NCBI GenBank assembly: GCA_011048995.1
Contig: DSCS01000015.1
Span: 1 to 61,064 of the forward strand
Length of the DNA stretch: 61,064 nt
Origin: Bacillota bacterium
GTDB taxonomy: Bacteria > Macinerneyibacteriota > Macinerneyibacteria > Macinerneyibacteriales > DSCS01
Reading direction: 5' to 3'
The notes under the pieces were generated by a model. It saw only the letters and a program-made list of their open reading frames with translations. It was not told the origin of the DNA and did no database searches. The position numbers were made by a program, and so were the translations under genes. Shown here piece by piece: positions 39,140 to 48,499 of the stretch (within the stretch, counting starts at the first letter, position 1; every line of letters begins with the position of its first letter).

Positions 39140-42100
39140 CTACTTCAGCATGATCATTTTACGGAAGCTCTTGAATCCTTCTTCGCCTCTCACCACACAG
39201 TAGTAGATTCCGCTGGGCAGCTCATTACCACGCTCGTCGCGTCCGTCCCAATGACGTTGATGCTGTCCCGCACCCAGGTTTTCATTGACAAGTTCTTTGA
39301 CCATGCGTCCGTTACGGTCAAAGACCTGAACAGTGACTTTCCCTGATGAAGGAACCTGGAAATAAATATCCGTTTCCGGGTTAAAGGGGTTCGGATAATT
39401 TTCCACACCCTTCGCTTTAATAGGAGCACCCGGGACAAAATTGACCGATTCTGCCGCGGTGATCTCTTCCTGAGCCGGAAGGGCCGCCAGGCTGAGCGGG
39501 CCTTCACTGAAGTAGGCCACTTGGTCGATGACATAACCGTATTTGGTGACAGAATAATCTGTCACTGTCTTCACGGTAATCTTATCCCCGTCGACAATAG
39601 CCCAAAAGGCGCTTTTAACTCCGGTATAAACAGCCTTTTGCGTTCCGTTTTTATCCAGGATGTAGACTTTGTCATAATTGGTCTCAAAGTTAAACGTGGA
39701 AAAATGAACAGCGACCTGCTGTGCTCCCGTTTTCTGATAATAGATGGAATTCGTCCAGTTGTTAGGATAATTATGCGGAGTCTCTGCCGGGGTAGAAAGA
39801 GTCTCAACATACCATTGAGCCTCTCCGCCACCGCCGCCGCCGCTTCCGGCAAAGGCAATGGCCAGAGAATACATGGTCGCCGTGCTGTAGGCCCCGTTAT
39901 AACCGTTGACCATGATATAGTAGGTCCCCGCTGATGCCTCATAGGTGATCTTTTCCGGATTATTGGATGTGTAGGCCCGGGCGACTTCTGTCCCCGAAGA
40001 GTTGTAGAGGAACATGTCATAATCTTTAGGAAGATTCCCTAAGGTCAGCGTCAATGTCCCGGCTTCGGAAAGGGCCAGCTTGTAGTAGTCTTTGTCTGAG
40101 GCTGTGTAGATATAAGACTGATAGGTGTTTCCGGCCGTGACACTGTAGGCTTGTGTCATTGTATCATTAGGCTCATAAGGATCTGTGGTTCCCCCGCCGC
40201 CGCCGGATGCCGTAAAGGCTACCGTTAACCGGTAGGCTGATGTGGTGCTGTAGGCTCCATTATATCCGTTGACCAGGATATAATAAGTTCCGGCTGTAAT
40301 GGTTTTGGAAATAGTTTCAGGATTATTGGATGTATAAGCCCGGGCTAATTCCGTTCCTGATGAATTGTAGAGGAACATGTCATAATCTTTGGGAAGATTT
40401 CCTAAAGTCAGATTCAATGTCCCGTCGGATGTGGCTGTGAACTTATAGTAGTCTTTATCTGATGATGTATAGATATAAGAATCATAGCTTCGCCCGGCAC
40501 TCACGGCATAAGCCTGCGCCGTTGTATCATTGGGTTCATAAGTGTCATCGGTTGTCCCGCCGCCGCCGCCGGCTGCTTCGCCGACACCTACAGCCGCCCA
40601 GGCATTCATGACCTGATTGGCCTCGTTACTGCTGCTGCCGTAAAGCTCCTGGGCAGCGGCAATACTATAGGCACGGGCTTGAGCATAGTTGGTCGTGGTG
40701 GTGAACTTTGTCGTCATACAGCGGTACCAGATATTCAATGCCTTTGTGCGCCCGATCCCTGAAACAGAAATGGTTGCACTTCCGTTATACCAGTTTCCCC
40801 CATCCACTAAAAGCTGGAAGAATTTTGATCCGATGGACATATTGATATGAACACCGCCGTTATCATCGCTTCCGGTATACCGTTCTGCATAGTAACGGGG
40901 CAGAGGATAACCGTAACTGTTTTGGGGGTTGGCGATGTCTCGCAGGGGAACGGACCCTATCATCACATCTTCACCCATCTGCCAATCCTGGTCAGGATCG
41001 ATCTGGCTTCCGAAAATATCCGAATTGGCCTCGTTTATGGCTCCTGATTCATAAGAGTATTGCAGGTTAGCCGTTGATGAACAGAAGGCATGAGCAAATT
41101 CATGGGCCACCACATCGATAGCTCCGAGATATCTCATGGTGCTTCCGTCACCGTCGCCGAAGACAAACTGGGCCTGGTAGGGAGACCAGTAGGCATTGGC
41201 ATAATTGCGGCTGTATTCTATCGTCGCCGTTAACGGTGCGTCGGCATTGTCATAGGAGCGATAGTTAAAGTTATTATAAAAGAAAAGGTAGGAACGCTCC
41301 AGTGCATAAAGCATCTGAGCCGCCTTTGAGAGCGTCGTTGTCCCGGAATTCAGTGTCACGTAGGATCCGGGTAGACTGGTTCCGTTGTTGGCTGTCATAA
41401 CCCGGATATAATCGGCCCCGGTCTCGGTGTCATACATGTAGGTCGTTCCGTCTTGTGTCGTTGTATAGACGGTCACATATCCTTCATAGTATGAGTTCAT
41501 GTTGCGGGCTTCATTATGAATATCATTGTAGCTGTGAAGGATCTTCCCCGTATGGGCATCAACGAAAGCCACATAAGCCATATCACGGCCCAGGCTGACA
41601 GTCTTATAGGCTAAGACATACAGCTCCTTTTCCACCGGGTAGACAAGAAGCTCCGGATCCAGAGATTTTTCCACCGGGCCGGGGGCTGTCTTGACCGCTA
41701 CCTGAACGGCAGATGCCTCCGAAAGCGAAGGAACAGTATTGACACGTACTGCAGGAAGAAGGTTTCCCGTAAATCCGGTGACTTCATCACCCTCCACTTG
41801 CAGATAAAATTCGGCTCCGTGTACCGGCAGCCCTTCATAGGTCTGCTGCATACGGATATGCCGAATTCCTGACTCGTCAAGGACAACACGCGTTTCCTGA
41901 GCATTCTCGATAAGGTTTTCTACCCGAAAGACATTATCGAATGAACTCAGAAAAACACGGACAGGGTCCGCTTCTGTCTTTGTGGGACGGGCCAGGACTC
42001 CTCTCATGACGATGGGAGTCATATGCTCGCCAGGTTCAAAATGTTCCACAGAGGAGAGATCCGCTTTATCTAAAGCGTACCCCCCTGTGAATAAGATCAA

Positions 42101-42142
42101 CACAAACGCTGTTACGGCCAAAAGCCGTCTCCAATTTCCCAT
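39140..42142 (-). CDS. secreted M4 (thermolysin-like) metallopeptidase with two PPC domains and a sorting-type C-terminus
   Basis: 1000 residues. A signal peptide (about 6-23) and FTP/PepSY-type propeptide precede the catalytic domain. Zinc site HEFAH at 347-351 and Glu 371 keep the thermolysin spacing (24 residues), and the catalytic His is in GGVHIN. From about 530, glycine-rich linkers separate two near-identical PPC domains (each with YEPNDT and PKDYDMFLYNSSG), then a beta-sandwich (about 775-885). The last 85 residues begin NYPNPFNP and end in FRKMIMLK, a FlgD-like/type IX-type sorting domain. It is thus probably exported to the cell surface or medium. Single-gene unit with its own promoter and terminator. 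Confidence 0.93.
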   Translation of the reverse strand: MGNWRRLLAVTAFVLILFTGGYALDKADLSSVEHFEPGEHMTPIVMRGVLARPTKTEADPVRVFLSSFDNVFRVENLIENAQETRVVLDESGIRHIRMQQTYEGLPVHGAEFYLQVEGDEVTGFTGNLLPAVRVNTVPSLSEASAVQVAVKTAPGPVEKSLDPELLVYPVEKELYVLAYKTVSLGRDMAYVAFVDAHTGKILHSYNDIHNEARNMNSYYEGYVTVYTTTQDGTTYMYDTETGADYIRVMTANNGTSLPGSYVTLNSGTTTLSKAAQMLYALERSYLFFYNNFNYRSYDNADAPLTATIEYSRNYANAYWSPYQAQFVFGDGDGSTMRYLGAIDVVAHEFAHAFCSSTANLQYSYESGAINEANSDIFGSQIDPDQDWQMGEDVMIGSVPLRDIANPQNSYGYPLPRYYAERYTGSDDNGGVHINMSIGSKFFQLLVDGGNWYNGSATISVSGIGRTKALNIWYRCMTTKFTTTTNYAQARAYSIAAAQELYGSSSNEANQVMNAWAAVGVGEAAGGGGGTTDDTYEPNDTTAQAYAVSAGRSYDSYIYTSSDKDYYKFTATSDGTLNLTLGNLPKDYDMFLYNSSGTELARAYTSNNPETISKTITAGTYYILVNGYNGAYSTTSAYRLTVAFTASGGGGGTTDPYEPNDTMTQAYSVTAGNTYQSYIYTASDKDYYKLALSEAGTLTLTLGNLPKDYDMFLYNSSGTEVARAYTSNNPEKITYEASAGTYYIMVNGYNGAYSTATMYSLAIAFAGSGGGGGGEAQWYVETLSTPAETPHNYPNNWTNSIYYQKTGAQQVAVHFSTFNFETNYDKVYILDKNGTQKAVYTGVKSAFWAIVDGDKITVKTVTDYSVTKYGYVIDQVAYFSEGPLSLAALPAQEEITAAESVNFVPGAPIKAKGVENYPNPFNPETDIYFQVPSSGKVTVQVFDRNGRMVKELVNENLGAGQHQRHWDGRDERGNELPSGIYYCVVRGEEGFKSFRKMIMLK

Positions 42143-42167
42143 ACATAACCTCCTTTGTTATCCTAAA

Positions 42168-42195
42168 ATGATAAAGACAAAAAAAAACGTGTCAA
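42168..42195 (-). promoter_or_regulatory. promoter for the M4 protease
   Basis: Minus strand TTGACA (42195-42190), 16 bp, TATCAT (42173-42168), with a T-tract in the spacer. The rest of the 250-bp gap to 42391 is AT-rich and holds only the terminator below. Confidence 0.65.
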
Positions 42196-42347
42196 GAGAA
42201 AAATGAAAAATATTCAAAATTATCATAAAAAAATAACCGTAAACAGAACAAAATTAGGCAAAACTAAGGATTATACTACAAAAGATAAGATTTGAAAAAA
42301 TATGTGAAAACTTGTGGAACTCCGTTTATATATATATACGCCTGAAG

Positions 42348-42385
42348 AGAAAAAATGTTGCAGGAAGGGGGAACCCTTCCTGCAA
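42348..42385 (-). terminator. rho-independent terminator of the prohibitin-like operon
   Basis: A 10-bp perfect stem GCAGGAAGGG/CCCTTCCTGC (42360-42369, 42374-42383), extended by two T-A pairs, with a 4-nt loop. On the minus strand it is followed by ACATTTTTTC. Confidence 0.8.
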
Positions 42386-42391
42386 AAAAAA

Positions 42392-43327
42392 CTATTTCCC
42401 CAGAATAAGAGGCATTCCGGTGGCCGTAGGTGATGTCGGCATAATGACAAAGGTCGTATTTTGTGAATTCGCCAGTTTTTCGTAGGCCATAATCGCTTCA
42501 TGCTGAAGATATTTGTCCGAAAGCGTGCTGTTGATGATCCGTTGGGCATTGGCCAGGCCACGGGCTTCGATCTCCTTGATCTCCGCTTCCCGGCTTGCAA
42601 TATTCTTTTTATACTCCATCGCCTCTTCCTGCTGCTTTGACCTCATTTTTTCTTCGATGGCATTTTCCACCAGTTTAGGAAGAGAGAGATTGCGCACCAG
42701 CACTTTATCCACAACGACACTTTTTTCGGAAAGCAAAGCAACTAATGTTTCTTCAATCTTATTGGTAAACTGCACGCGATCTCCCGTGTAAAGGGAATCC
42801 ATCTTATAGATAGCGGCCGTATCCCGGACAGTCGTCCTGATCGCCGGCCGTATGATCTTCATCTCCAGCTCATAGGTGCTTTTGGCCAGGTTTTCATAGA
42901 CTTTGTTGACTTTTTCGGGATCGATTTTCCACCATACGGTCAGATCCACCCCCACTTCCAGTCCGTCAAAGGTCCGGACCTTCACGCTGTCATCTCCGCG
43001 ACGCCCCCCCTCGTCGATACTGATGCTCATCGTATACTCCTGGATCCGTGTCGGATATTTCACGATATTGACAAAGGGGTTGACCACATTGATCCCGGCT
43101 TTCAGAGTCCTCTGCTGAACCTTTCCGAAAAGAACCTGCACCCCGACTTCTCCGGCATCGATGATGACAAAGAAATGGCTCAACGTTAACATCACAAAAA
43201 CAATAACAGCAATAAGAAGAATATTCTGCATCCCCTTAGCCCGGGGATCGACCGCCCCCTGTTTTTTTCTGGACACATAGACGACAATTAAAATCACAGT
43301 GATGATAAGAGTAAATAAAACTCCCAT
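42392..43327 (-). CDS. prohibitin/SPFH-domain membrane protein (HflC-like)
   Basis: 311 residues. Two hydrophobic N-terminal segments (about 3-18 and 34-52) precede a band-7/SPFH domain starting at VIIDAGEVGVQVLFGK, then a long coiled coil (about 220-275) and a hydrophobic C-terminus. Two N-terminal segments, not one, is atypical. SPFH proteins form ring-like membrane scaffolds, often around FtsH. It is one of a two-gene operon with a small membrane protein. Confidence 0.9.
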   Translation of the reverse strand: MGVLFTLIITVILIVVYVSRKKQGAVDPRAKGMQNILLIAVIVFVMLTLSHFFVIIDAGEVGVQVLFGKVQQRTLKAGINVVNPFVNIVKYPTRIQEYTMSISIDEGGRRGDDSVKVRTFDGLEVGVDLTVWWKIDPEKVNKVYENLAKSTYELEMKIIRPAIRTTVRDTAAIYKMDSLYTGDRVQFTNKIEETLVALLSEKSVVVDKVLVRNLSLPKLVENAIEEKMRSKQQEEAMEYKKNIASREAEIKEIEARGLANAQRIINSTLSDKYLQHEAIMAYEKLANSQNTTFVIMPTSPTATGMPLILGK

Positions 43328-43343
43328 GATGACCTCCTTTTTT

Positions 43344-43583
43344 TTATGACCCTATATTATATATAAACACCCGGACAACCGTAATAAGAATACCGGCAGC
43401 TGCCGCTCCAAACCCCAAAAAATAAGAAAGCGGCCACTTTTTCCCCTTTGACGGCATAAGCCGTGCCCCGTACCAGACACAGGGGACAATAAAGACAATA
43501 GCCAGACTGGGATTCCATAAGGAAAAGAGAAGAGCCCCCGGAGCTGTGACCAGAAACATAAGATTTTCTTTTTTTTCTTTCAT
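43344..43583 (-). CDS. small membrane protein of unknown function
   Basis: 79 residues with two or three hydrophobic segments (about 9-39 and 52-75) and a Lys-rich N-terminus, so probably two membrane helices joined by PSKGKKW. Not recognised as a named family. ATG 43583 follows AAGGAGGC behind a near-consensus promoter. It is 16 bp upstream of the prohibitin-like gene and may be its partner. Confidence 0.7.
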   Translation of the reverse strand: MKEKKENLMFLVTAPGALLFSLWNPSLAIVFIVPCVWYGARLMPSKGKKWPLSYFLGFGAAAAGILITVVRVFIYNIGS

Positions 43584-43606
43584 ACAAGCCTCCTTATCAC
43601 TTTATG

Positions 43607-43634
43607 ATTATAAAACCCTTATTACCTTTGTCAA
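43607..43634 (-). promoter_or_regulatory. consensus promoter for the small membrane protein/prohibitin operon
   Basis: Minus strand TTGACA (43634-43629), 16 bp, TATAAT (43612-43607). Both boxes match consensus; the -35 overlaps the end of the ygiQ-like gene. Confidence 0.75.
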
Positions 43635-45325
43635 TTTTTCTCTTTCTTTTTTCGGAAAACTAAAGCAGCCTTAAAACAGGCCGCCTTTCCGGAGCCCGGA
43701 ACAAAGATCCGGCTACCCAGGGGCCCCCTTTTCGAAACATAAAACGCAGCCGACCGGGTCATGGGAAGCGGGGTAAAGGACTGCACCGCTTCCGCCCTGA
43801 TCTTGTATTTTCTGATAAAAGCCGCAGCCGCCCTGTTGGCTTCAGCGGTTTCCCCGGGATGCCCTGCGATAAAATAGGCCCGCAGCCGGAAGGCCCGGGG
43901 AAACGGGTATTCTTTTTCCAAATGACGCATAAACATGTTCACCGTTTCCGGAGTGTATTTCCCCATGGCATCCAGAACCGAAGGATGACAATGCTCCGGA
44001 GCTATATTCAGATATCCCGACAGATAACGACCGATAATGGCTTTTCTCCATTCAGGGCGCGACAGGGAGAGATCCAACCTCAAACCGCTTCCGATACTGA
44101 CCTTCCTGATTTTCCGGGAAGCTTGCTCCAGCAGACGCAGATAACGCGGGACATCACTTTTAAAAAAAGGGCACGGGCGGGGATAAAGGCAGGACTCCCT
44201 TTGGCATTTTTCAGGTTCAGCCAGGCAAACAGCCCCATACATATCCGCTGAAGGCCCGCCGATATCCGTAATATGCCCGGAAAAATCTTTTCTTTGTTTC
44301 AGGATTTCGATCTCTGCCATAAGAGAGGCTTCTGAACGGGATACAATCGTCCGGCCCTGATGAAGGCTTATCCCGCAAAAGCGACATCCTCCGGCACAGC
44401 CCCGATGAGCCGTTACAGAATCTTTGATCATTTCCCAGGCCGGGATCCTTTCTTCATACATGGGATGAGGCCGGCGGGTAAAGGGAAGGGCATACAGAGA
44501 ATCCAGCTCTTCGGTGGAAAGGGGCCGCGCCGCCGGGTATTGAATAAGATACCAGGCCCCGTCCTGCTCATACAAGACCTCTGCCCGCCTGCTGTGAAGA
44601 AGTTCACTTTGAAGAAAAAGCTTTTCAGGGGCTGAAGACAGATCTCCGTGGGAAGGAAGGCATACAGCCGTTTCATACGGGGAAACGTTTTTCCGGATCA
44701 CTGTTCCCGGAATCCCTTCACAAGACATAGTGTTCTCCATGCGGAATGCAAGCTCTTTGACAGCCCGCTCTCCCATGCCATACACGAGAATGTCGGCTTT
44801 CGTATCCACGAGAAGAGAGCGCCGGACTTTGGATTGGACAAAATCCCAATGGGAAAAACGCCGCATAGAGGCCTCTATCCCTCCCAAGACAATAACAGCC
44901 CCTTTATGAGTCCGCCGTATAGCCCGGCAATAGGCCGACGCCGCCCGGTCGGGACGCGCGGGACGTTTCACGCCGTCTTGGCCGACAATCAATGCCGTCC
45001 CCCCCGGGGTATAGGCATCATCCCTTCGCAGGCGCCCGGACGCTGTATAACGGGCCACCATTGAGTCGACATTTCCCCCTGTGACACCCCAGAATAAACG
45101 GGGATGTCCCAACTCATTTATGGAGCCCGAGCCCGCCCCTTCTGCTTCGGGTTGGGCCAGGATACCTACGCGGTATCCCAAAGATTCCAAAAAACGGCCG
45201 ATCAAAGGAGCTCCGAAAGAGGGATGGTCCACATAGGCATCCCCGGTCACTAAAATCACGTCACATTGTTTCCATCCCCGCTCTTTCATCTCCCCGCGGG
45301 TCGAAGGCAGCGGCGTGATACTCAT
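43631..45325 (-). CDS. YgiQ-family radical SAM protein (UPF0313)
   Basis: 564 residues. It begins with the family's N-terminal domain (VTGDAYVDHPSFG), and the radical SAM cluster motif is CAGGCRFCG at about 310-318 (CxxxCxxC). Cys-rich segments follow further on (CQRESC near 380). It binds 4Fe-4S and cleaves SAM; its substrate is unknown. Its ATG overlaps the ispA stop by 4 bp. Confidence 0.9.
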   Translation of the reverse strand: MSITPLPSTRGEMKERGWKQCDVILVTGDAYVDHPSFGAPLIGRFLESLGYRVGILAQPEAEGAGSGSINELGHPRLFWGVTGGNVDSMVARYTASGRLRRDDAYTPGGTALIVGQDGVKRPARPDRAASAYCRAIRRTHKGAVIVLGGIEASMRRFSHWDFVQSKVRRSLLVDTKADILVYGMGERAVKELAFRMENTMSCEGIPGTVIRKNVSPYETAVCLPSHGDLSSAPEKLFLQSELLHSRRAEVLYEQDGAWYLIQYPAARPLSTEELDSLYALPFTRRPHPMYEERIPAWEMIKDSVTAHRGCAGGCRFCGISLHQGRTIVSRSEASLMAEIEILKQRKDFSGHITDIGGPSADMYGAVCLAEPEKCQRESCLYPRPCPFFKSDVPRYLRLLEQASRKIRKVSIGSGLRLDLSLSRPEWRKAIIGRYLSGYLNIAPEHCHPSVLDAMGKYTPETVNMFMRHLEKEYPFPRAFRLRAYFIAGHPGETAEANRAAAAFIRKYKIRAEAVQSFTPLPMTRSAAFYVSKRGPLGSRIFVPGSGKAACFKAALVFRKKKEKN

Positions 45326-46206
45326 CGGGTCCGCCGACAGAGGTGCTCGGCGATCTCTCTTAAAATACCGGCTTTTTCAACAGGAAGACCTTTTATGGCG
45401 TCAAACGCTTTCTGTGTCGCCGTATCCGCCAAACGGCATGATTCTTCCAAACCGTAAAGAGCCGGGAACGTCGCTTTATGAGCGTCATTATCTTTCCCGA
45501 CGCTTTTCCCCAAGGTATTCGAAGTCCCGGTGCAATCCAAAATGTCATCCCGAATCTGAAAAGCCATTCCCAACCATTTTCCGAAGGCATCCACAGCCTT
45601 TTTCTCAGGCTCCGGCGCACATCCTAAAAGGGCTCCCAACAGACAGGCAGCCCTGATCATTTCCCCTGTTTTTTTCGAATGAATGTATTCCAAAAGGGGT
45701 TGTGAAAGCTCTTTCCCTTCAGAGTCAATATCAACAAACTGTCCTCCGGCCATTCCTTTAAAGCCGGCTGCTCCGGCGACAAGACCAATAGCCCTCAATG
45801 TCACTTCAGGAGGAAAAGAAGAACAGGTAGCCATGAGTTCAAAGGCATAAGTCAAAAGGGAATCGCCGGCCAGGATCGCTTTTGCTTCCCCGAAGACCGT
45901 ATGATTTGTGGGCTTTCCCCGGCGCAAAGAATCATTATCCATACAGGGGAGGTCATCGTGGATCAGAGAGTAGGTGTGAATCATCTCAAGAGCCGCAGCA
46001 AAAGGAAGAGGCCTTTCGCCATCGTCCTGATAAAGGCCATAGACAGTATCCGTCAAAAAGGGACGCAGCCGCTTGCCGCCTACAAAGAGGCTATAGCGTA
46101 TGGCCCGATGAAATTCTCCGGGGAAAAGGTCTTCCGGAGGAAGAACATGGGTAAGATAGGCGTTCAGCCTCTCTGCATACTCCTTCATTTTCTTTTCAAT
46201 ATCCAT
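45322..46206 (-). CDS. ispA: polyprenyl diphosphate synthase (farnesyl/geranylgeranyl type)
   Basis: 294 residues. The first Asp-rich motif is HDDLPCMDND at about 85-94 and the second is DDILD at about 219-223. Short residues before the first motif suggest a short-chain product such as farnesyl diphosphate. ATG 46206 is chosen over 46221 because AAGGAGG precedes it. xseA, xseB and ispA together are the usual bacterial cluster (here interrupted by two genes). Confidence 0.92.
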   Translation of the reverse strand: MDIEKKMKEYAERLNAYLTHVLPPEDLFPGEFHRAIRYSLFVGGKRLRPFLTDTVYGLYQDDGERPLPFAAALEMIHTYSLIHDDLPCMDNDSLRRGKPTNHTVFGEAKAILAGDSLLTYAFELMATCSSFPPEVTLRAIGLVAGAAGFKGMAGGQFVDIDSEGKELSQPLLEYIHSKKTGEMIRAACLLGALLGCAPEPEKKAVDAFGKWLGMAFQIRDDILDCTGTSNTLGKSVGKDNDAHKATFPALYGLEESCRLADTATQKAFDAIKGLPVEKAGILREIAEHLCRRTR

Positions 46207-46214
46207 AATCCTCC

Positions 46215-47141
46215 TTAGCAACCGCCGACTATTTTCAGACCCTTCTGAATAATCCGAATGGCAAAGGGGCCGTATCCTACAGATTCACCGTCACACTCGC
46301 AAAAAAGTCCGGGCGCCTGCCCAAGTTTAGCCGACGCGGCTCTGCGATACTCGATTTTGGGATGCTCTGCCAGTTCCCCGCGGTACAGCCTTTTGATTCC
46401 GGAAATGAGCTGCCAAAAAGACATCTTCTTATAGAGGACGATGTCAAAAAGCCCGTCATCCATAACCGCATCAGGAAGCTGTTTCATCCCTCCGCCGTTA
46501 TATTTCCCGATGCCTATCCCTAAACTGAAAAGATCCACTTTTTGTGTTGCCCCGTCTGTCATTAAAGAAACAGATACGGCCTTATAAGAGGCCAGTCCCG
46601 TCAATAATCCGGATAAATAGGCAAGGCGCCCGCCTTTCCCCCTGTCTTTGGCTCTGTTCGTCTTTTCGGCTACCCAGGCATCGAAACCGAATCCGGCGAT
46701 ATTAACAAAATACCGCTCTTTCTTTTGATGTCCCTCTCCATAAGTGACAACCCCGACATCCTGATAGAATGTTTTCCCTTTCGCAAGACATTCTGCCATC
46801 TTTTCATAGGCTAGAGGGTACTCGGCTGTTCTGGCCCAGTCATTTCCCGTCCCCACCTGGAACAGGCCTATGGTGACATCGGCCGGAGAGACTTCGTTTT
46901 GGCGGAAAAGTCCGTTTACTGTCTCGTTAAGCGTCCCGTCACCCCCGACGGCCAATATCTTCCTCCACCCTTCTTTCACCGCATTTTCACAAAGTTCCGC
47001 CGCATGCATCCGGTATCCCGTAAAAAGAGGAACAGCCTCCACCCCCGCCTCCGTCAAAAGACGCTCAATTCTGTCCCAATGGCGCAAACCCTTCTCGGAG
47101 CCGGCATGGGGGTTAATAAGGGCCAGCCATCGCTTATCCAT
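46215..47141 (-). CDS. diacylglycerol/lipid kinase (YegS/DgkB family)
   Basis: 308 residues. INPHAGSEKG at the N-terminus, the nucleotide-binding GGDGTLNE at about 67-74, and GTGNDWAR at about 101-108. It phosphorylates diacylglycerol or related lipids. It overlaps the THUMP methyltransferase stop by 8 bp, and its stop is followed at once by the ispA ribosome site. Confidence 0.91.
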   Translation of the reverse strand: MDKRWLALINPHAGSEKGLRHWDRIERLLTEAGVEAVPLFTGYRMHAAELCENAVKEGWRKILAVGGDGTLNETVNGLFRQNEVSPADVTIGLFQVGTGNDWARTAEYPLAYEKMAECLAKGKTFYQDVGVVTYGEGHQKKERYFVNIAGFGFDAWVAEKTNRAKDRGKGGRLAYLSGLLTGLASYKAVSVSLMTDGATQKVDLFSLGIGIGKYNGGGMKQLPDAVMDDGLFDIVLYKKMSFWQLISGIKRLYRGELAEHPKIEYRRAASAKLGQAPGLFCECDGESVGYGPFAIRIIQKGLKIVGGC

Positions 47142-48252
47142 TGTCTTCTCCGAAATACTGATAGAGATATGTTTTTAAATTACCATTGTAGAGTTTTCTG
47201 TTCCGGCGGGCCCGGGCACCAAATATTTTTTGAAATCCGGGATAGCCGGTAATAAGGCTGAGATCCCAATGAGAACAAGCCTGATAGGCCCGCCCGAAGT
47301 CCCGATAAAGAGATGCGGCCTCCTTTTGGCTGAGAAGGCGCTCACCATAGGGCGGATTTGTGGCAAGAAGTTCTTTTTTTCCGCTGCTTATAATCTTCCG
47401 GGCATCCCCCTGCTCAAAATGAATATACTCCATGACTCCGGCCCGCCGGGCACATTCCCGTGATAAGGCAACCATGTCGGGGTCAATATCTTTCCCTGTG
47501 ATGAGACAGCCGCTTTTTTTCTCTTCTGCGACAGCATCCCCACGAACCTCATCCCAAAGGGCTTTGGAAAAGGAAGGCCAGTGCTCGGCGTCAAAATGCC
47601 GGTGTCTATTGGGGGCGATGTGATTGACTATCATAGCCGCTTCAATGGGAATGGTGCTGCCGCCGCAAAAAGGATCTGTTATGGCTTCTTTTCCTTTCCA
47701 GGGGCTCAAAAGGATAAGAGCGGCCGCCAAAGTCTCCCGCAACGGAGCCCGGCTTCTTTTCAACGCATATCCTCTTTTGTGCAAACCCTCTCCCGATGTG
47801 TTGAGGAAAAGACGGGCCCGATCCTTTTTAATCTTAATATGAATACGCAAAGAAGAACCCTTTTCAGGCCAGACGTTTACGCCCCGGCGAAGAAGCAGCC
47901 GGTCGATCACGGCCTTCTTCCCCACACTTTGTATCGCCGGTTCTGAAGATAGTTTTGAATTTAAACTTTTAGCACTTACAATGATCTTTGACTCTTTTTC
48001 AACATAGGCATCCCATTCAATACCATACAGCGCTTCATAAATATCGTCAAAGCTTAGAGCCTCAAACTCTTTGAGGACAAGAGAAACACGGTCCGCAGTT
48101 CGAAGCCAGACATTAGCCGCTGCAATATCAGCCTCTTCTCCCCGGATAAAAACCAAGCCGTCTTCCCCCCCTGTTTTTTGAAATCCCAGAAAAGCCGCTT
48201 CTTTGGAGACAGCCCCCTCCAGCCCGAATGTCGCAGACAATGCTATCTTCAC
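47134..48252 (-). CDS. THUMP-domain RNA methyltransferase (RlmL N-terminal type)
   Basis: 372 residues. A THUMP domain (about 40-155) is followed by a Rossmann methyltransferase with DPFCGGSTIPIEAAM at about 190-204 and the N6/N2-guanine motif TNPPYGERL. It corresponds to the m2G2445 half of RlmL or to TrmN-like enzymes, so the exact base is uncertain. The start is GTG 48252, placed 4 bases after GGTGA, rather than ATG 48297, which lies inside xseB. Confidence 0.88.
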   Translation of the reverse strand: MKIALSATFGLEGAVSKEAAFLGFQKTGGEDGLVFIRGEEADIAAANVWLRTADRVSLVLKEFEALSFDDIYEALYGIEWDAYVEKESKIIVSAKSLNSKLSSEPAIQSVGKKAVIDRLLLRRGVNVWPEKGSSLRIHIKIKKDRARLFLNTSGEGLHKRGYALKRSRAPLRETLAAALILLSPWKGKEAITDPFCGGSTIPIEAAMIVNHIAPNRHRHFDAEHWPSFSKALWDEVRGDAVAEEKKSGCLITGKDIDPDMVALSRECARRAGVMEYIHFEQGDARKIISSGKKELLATNPPYGERLLSQKEAASLYRDFGRAYQACSHWDLSLITGYPGFQKIFGARARRNRKLYNGNLKTYLYQYFGEDNG

Positions 48253-48256
48253 ATTA

Positions 48257-48499
48257 TCACCGGATTTCGTCCCCCTCGTCCCCTTTTCCGGTTTCATCCC
48301 AGGGCAGCTCTTTTAGGCGCAGATCTTCCATTAGCATCCGAATTTTCCCCTCGGCTCCTTGTAAAATACCGTCCAGCTCTCTCACCAAAGCGACCCCCTC
48401 TTCAAAAAGAGAGAGCGATTCTCCCAGAGGGATCTCACGCTCTTCCAACCGCTCGACGATCTCTTCCAGCCTTTTCATTTTTGATTCAAACAGGTCCAT
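48257..48499 (-). CDS. xseB: exodeoxyribonuclease VII small subunit
   Basis: 80 residues, one helical unit: FESKMKRLEEIVERLE and the family hallmark LFEEGVALVRE. It partners XseA in single-strand DNA degradation. The ATG pair at 48502/48499 overlaps the xseA stop; the second has better spacing from AAGGAG. An acidic GDEGDE tail is longer than usual. Confidence 0.92.
   Translation of the reverse strand: MDLFESKMKRLEEIVERLEEREIPLGESLSLFEEGVALVRELDGILQGAEGKIRMLMEDLRLKELPWDETGKGDEGDEIR

Noticed and set aside
39810-40570. GCC/GCCGCC-rich short repeats as a possible mobile or CRISPR-like repeat
   Set aside because: They encode glycine linkers between domains of the M4 protease.
42321-42340. TATATATATA run before the terminator
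   Set aside because: A short AT microsatellite in an AT-rich gap with no partner sequence or gene.
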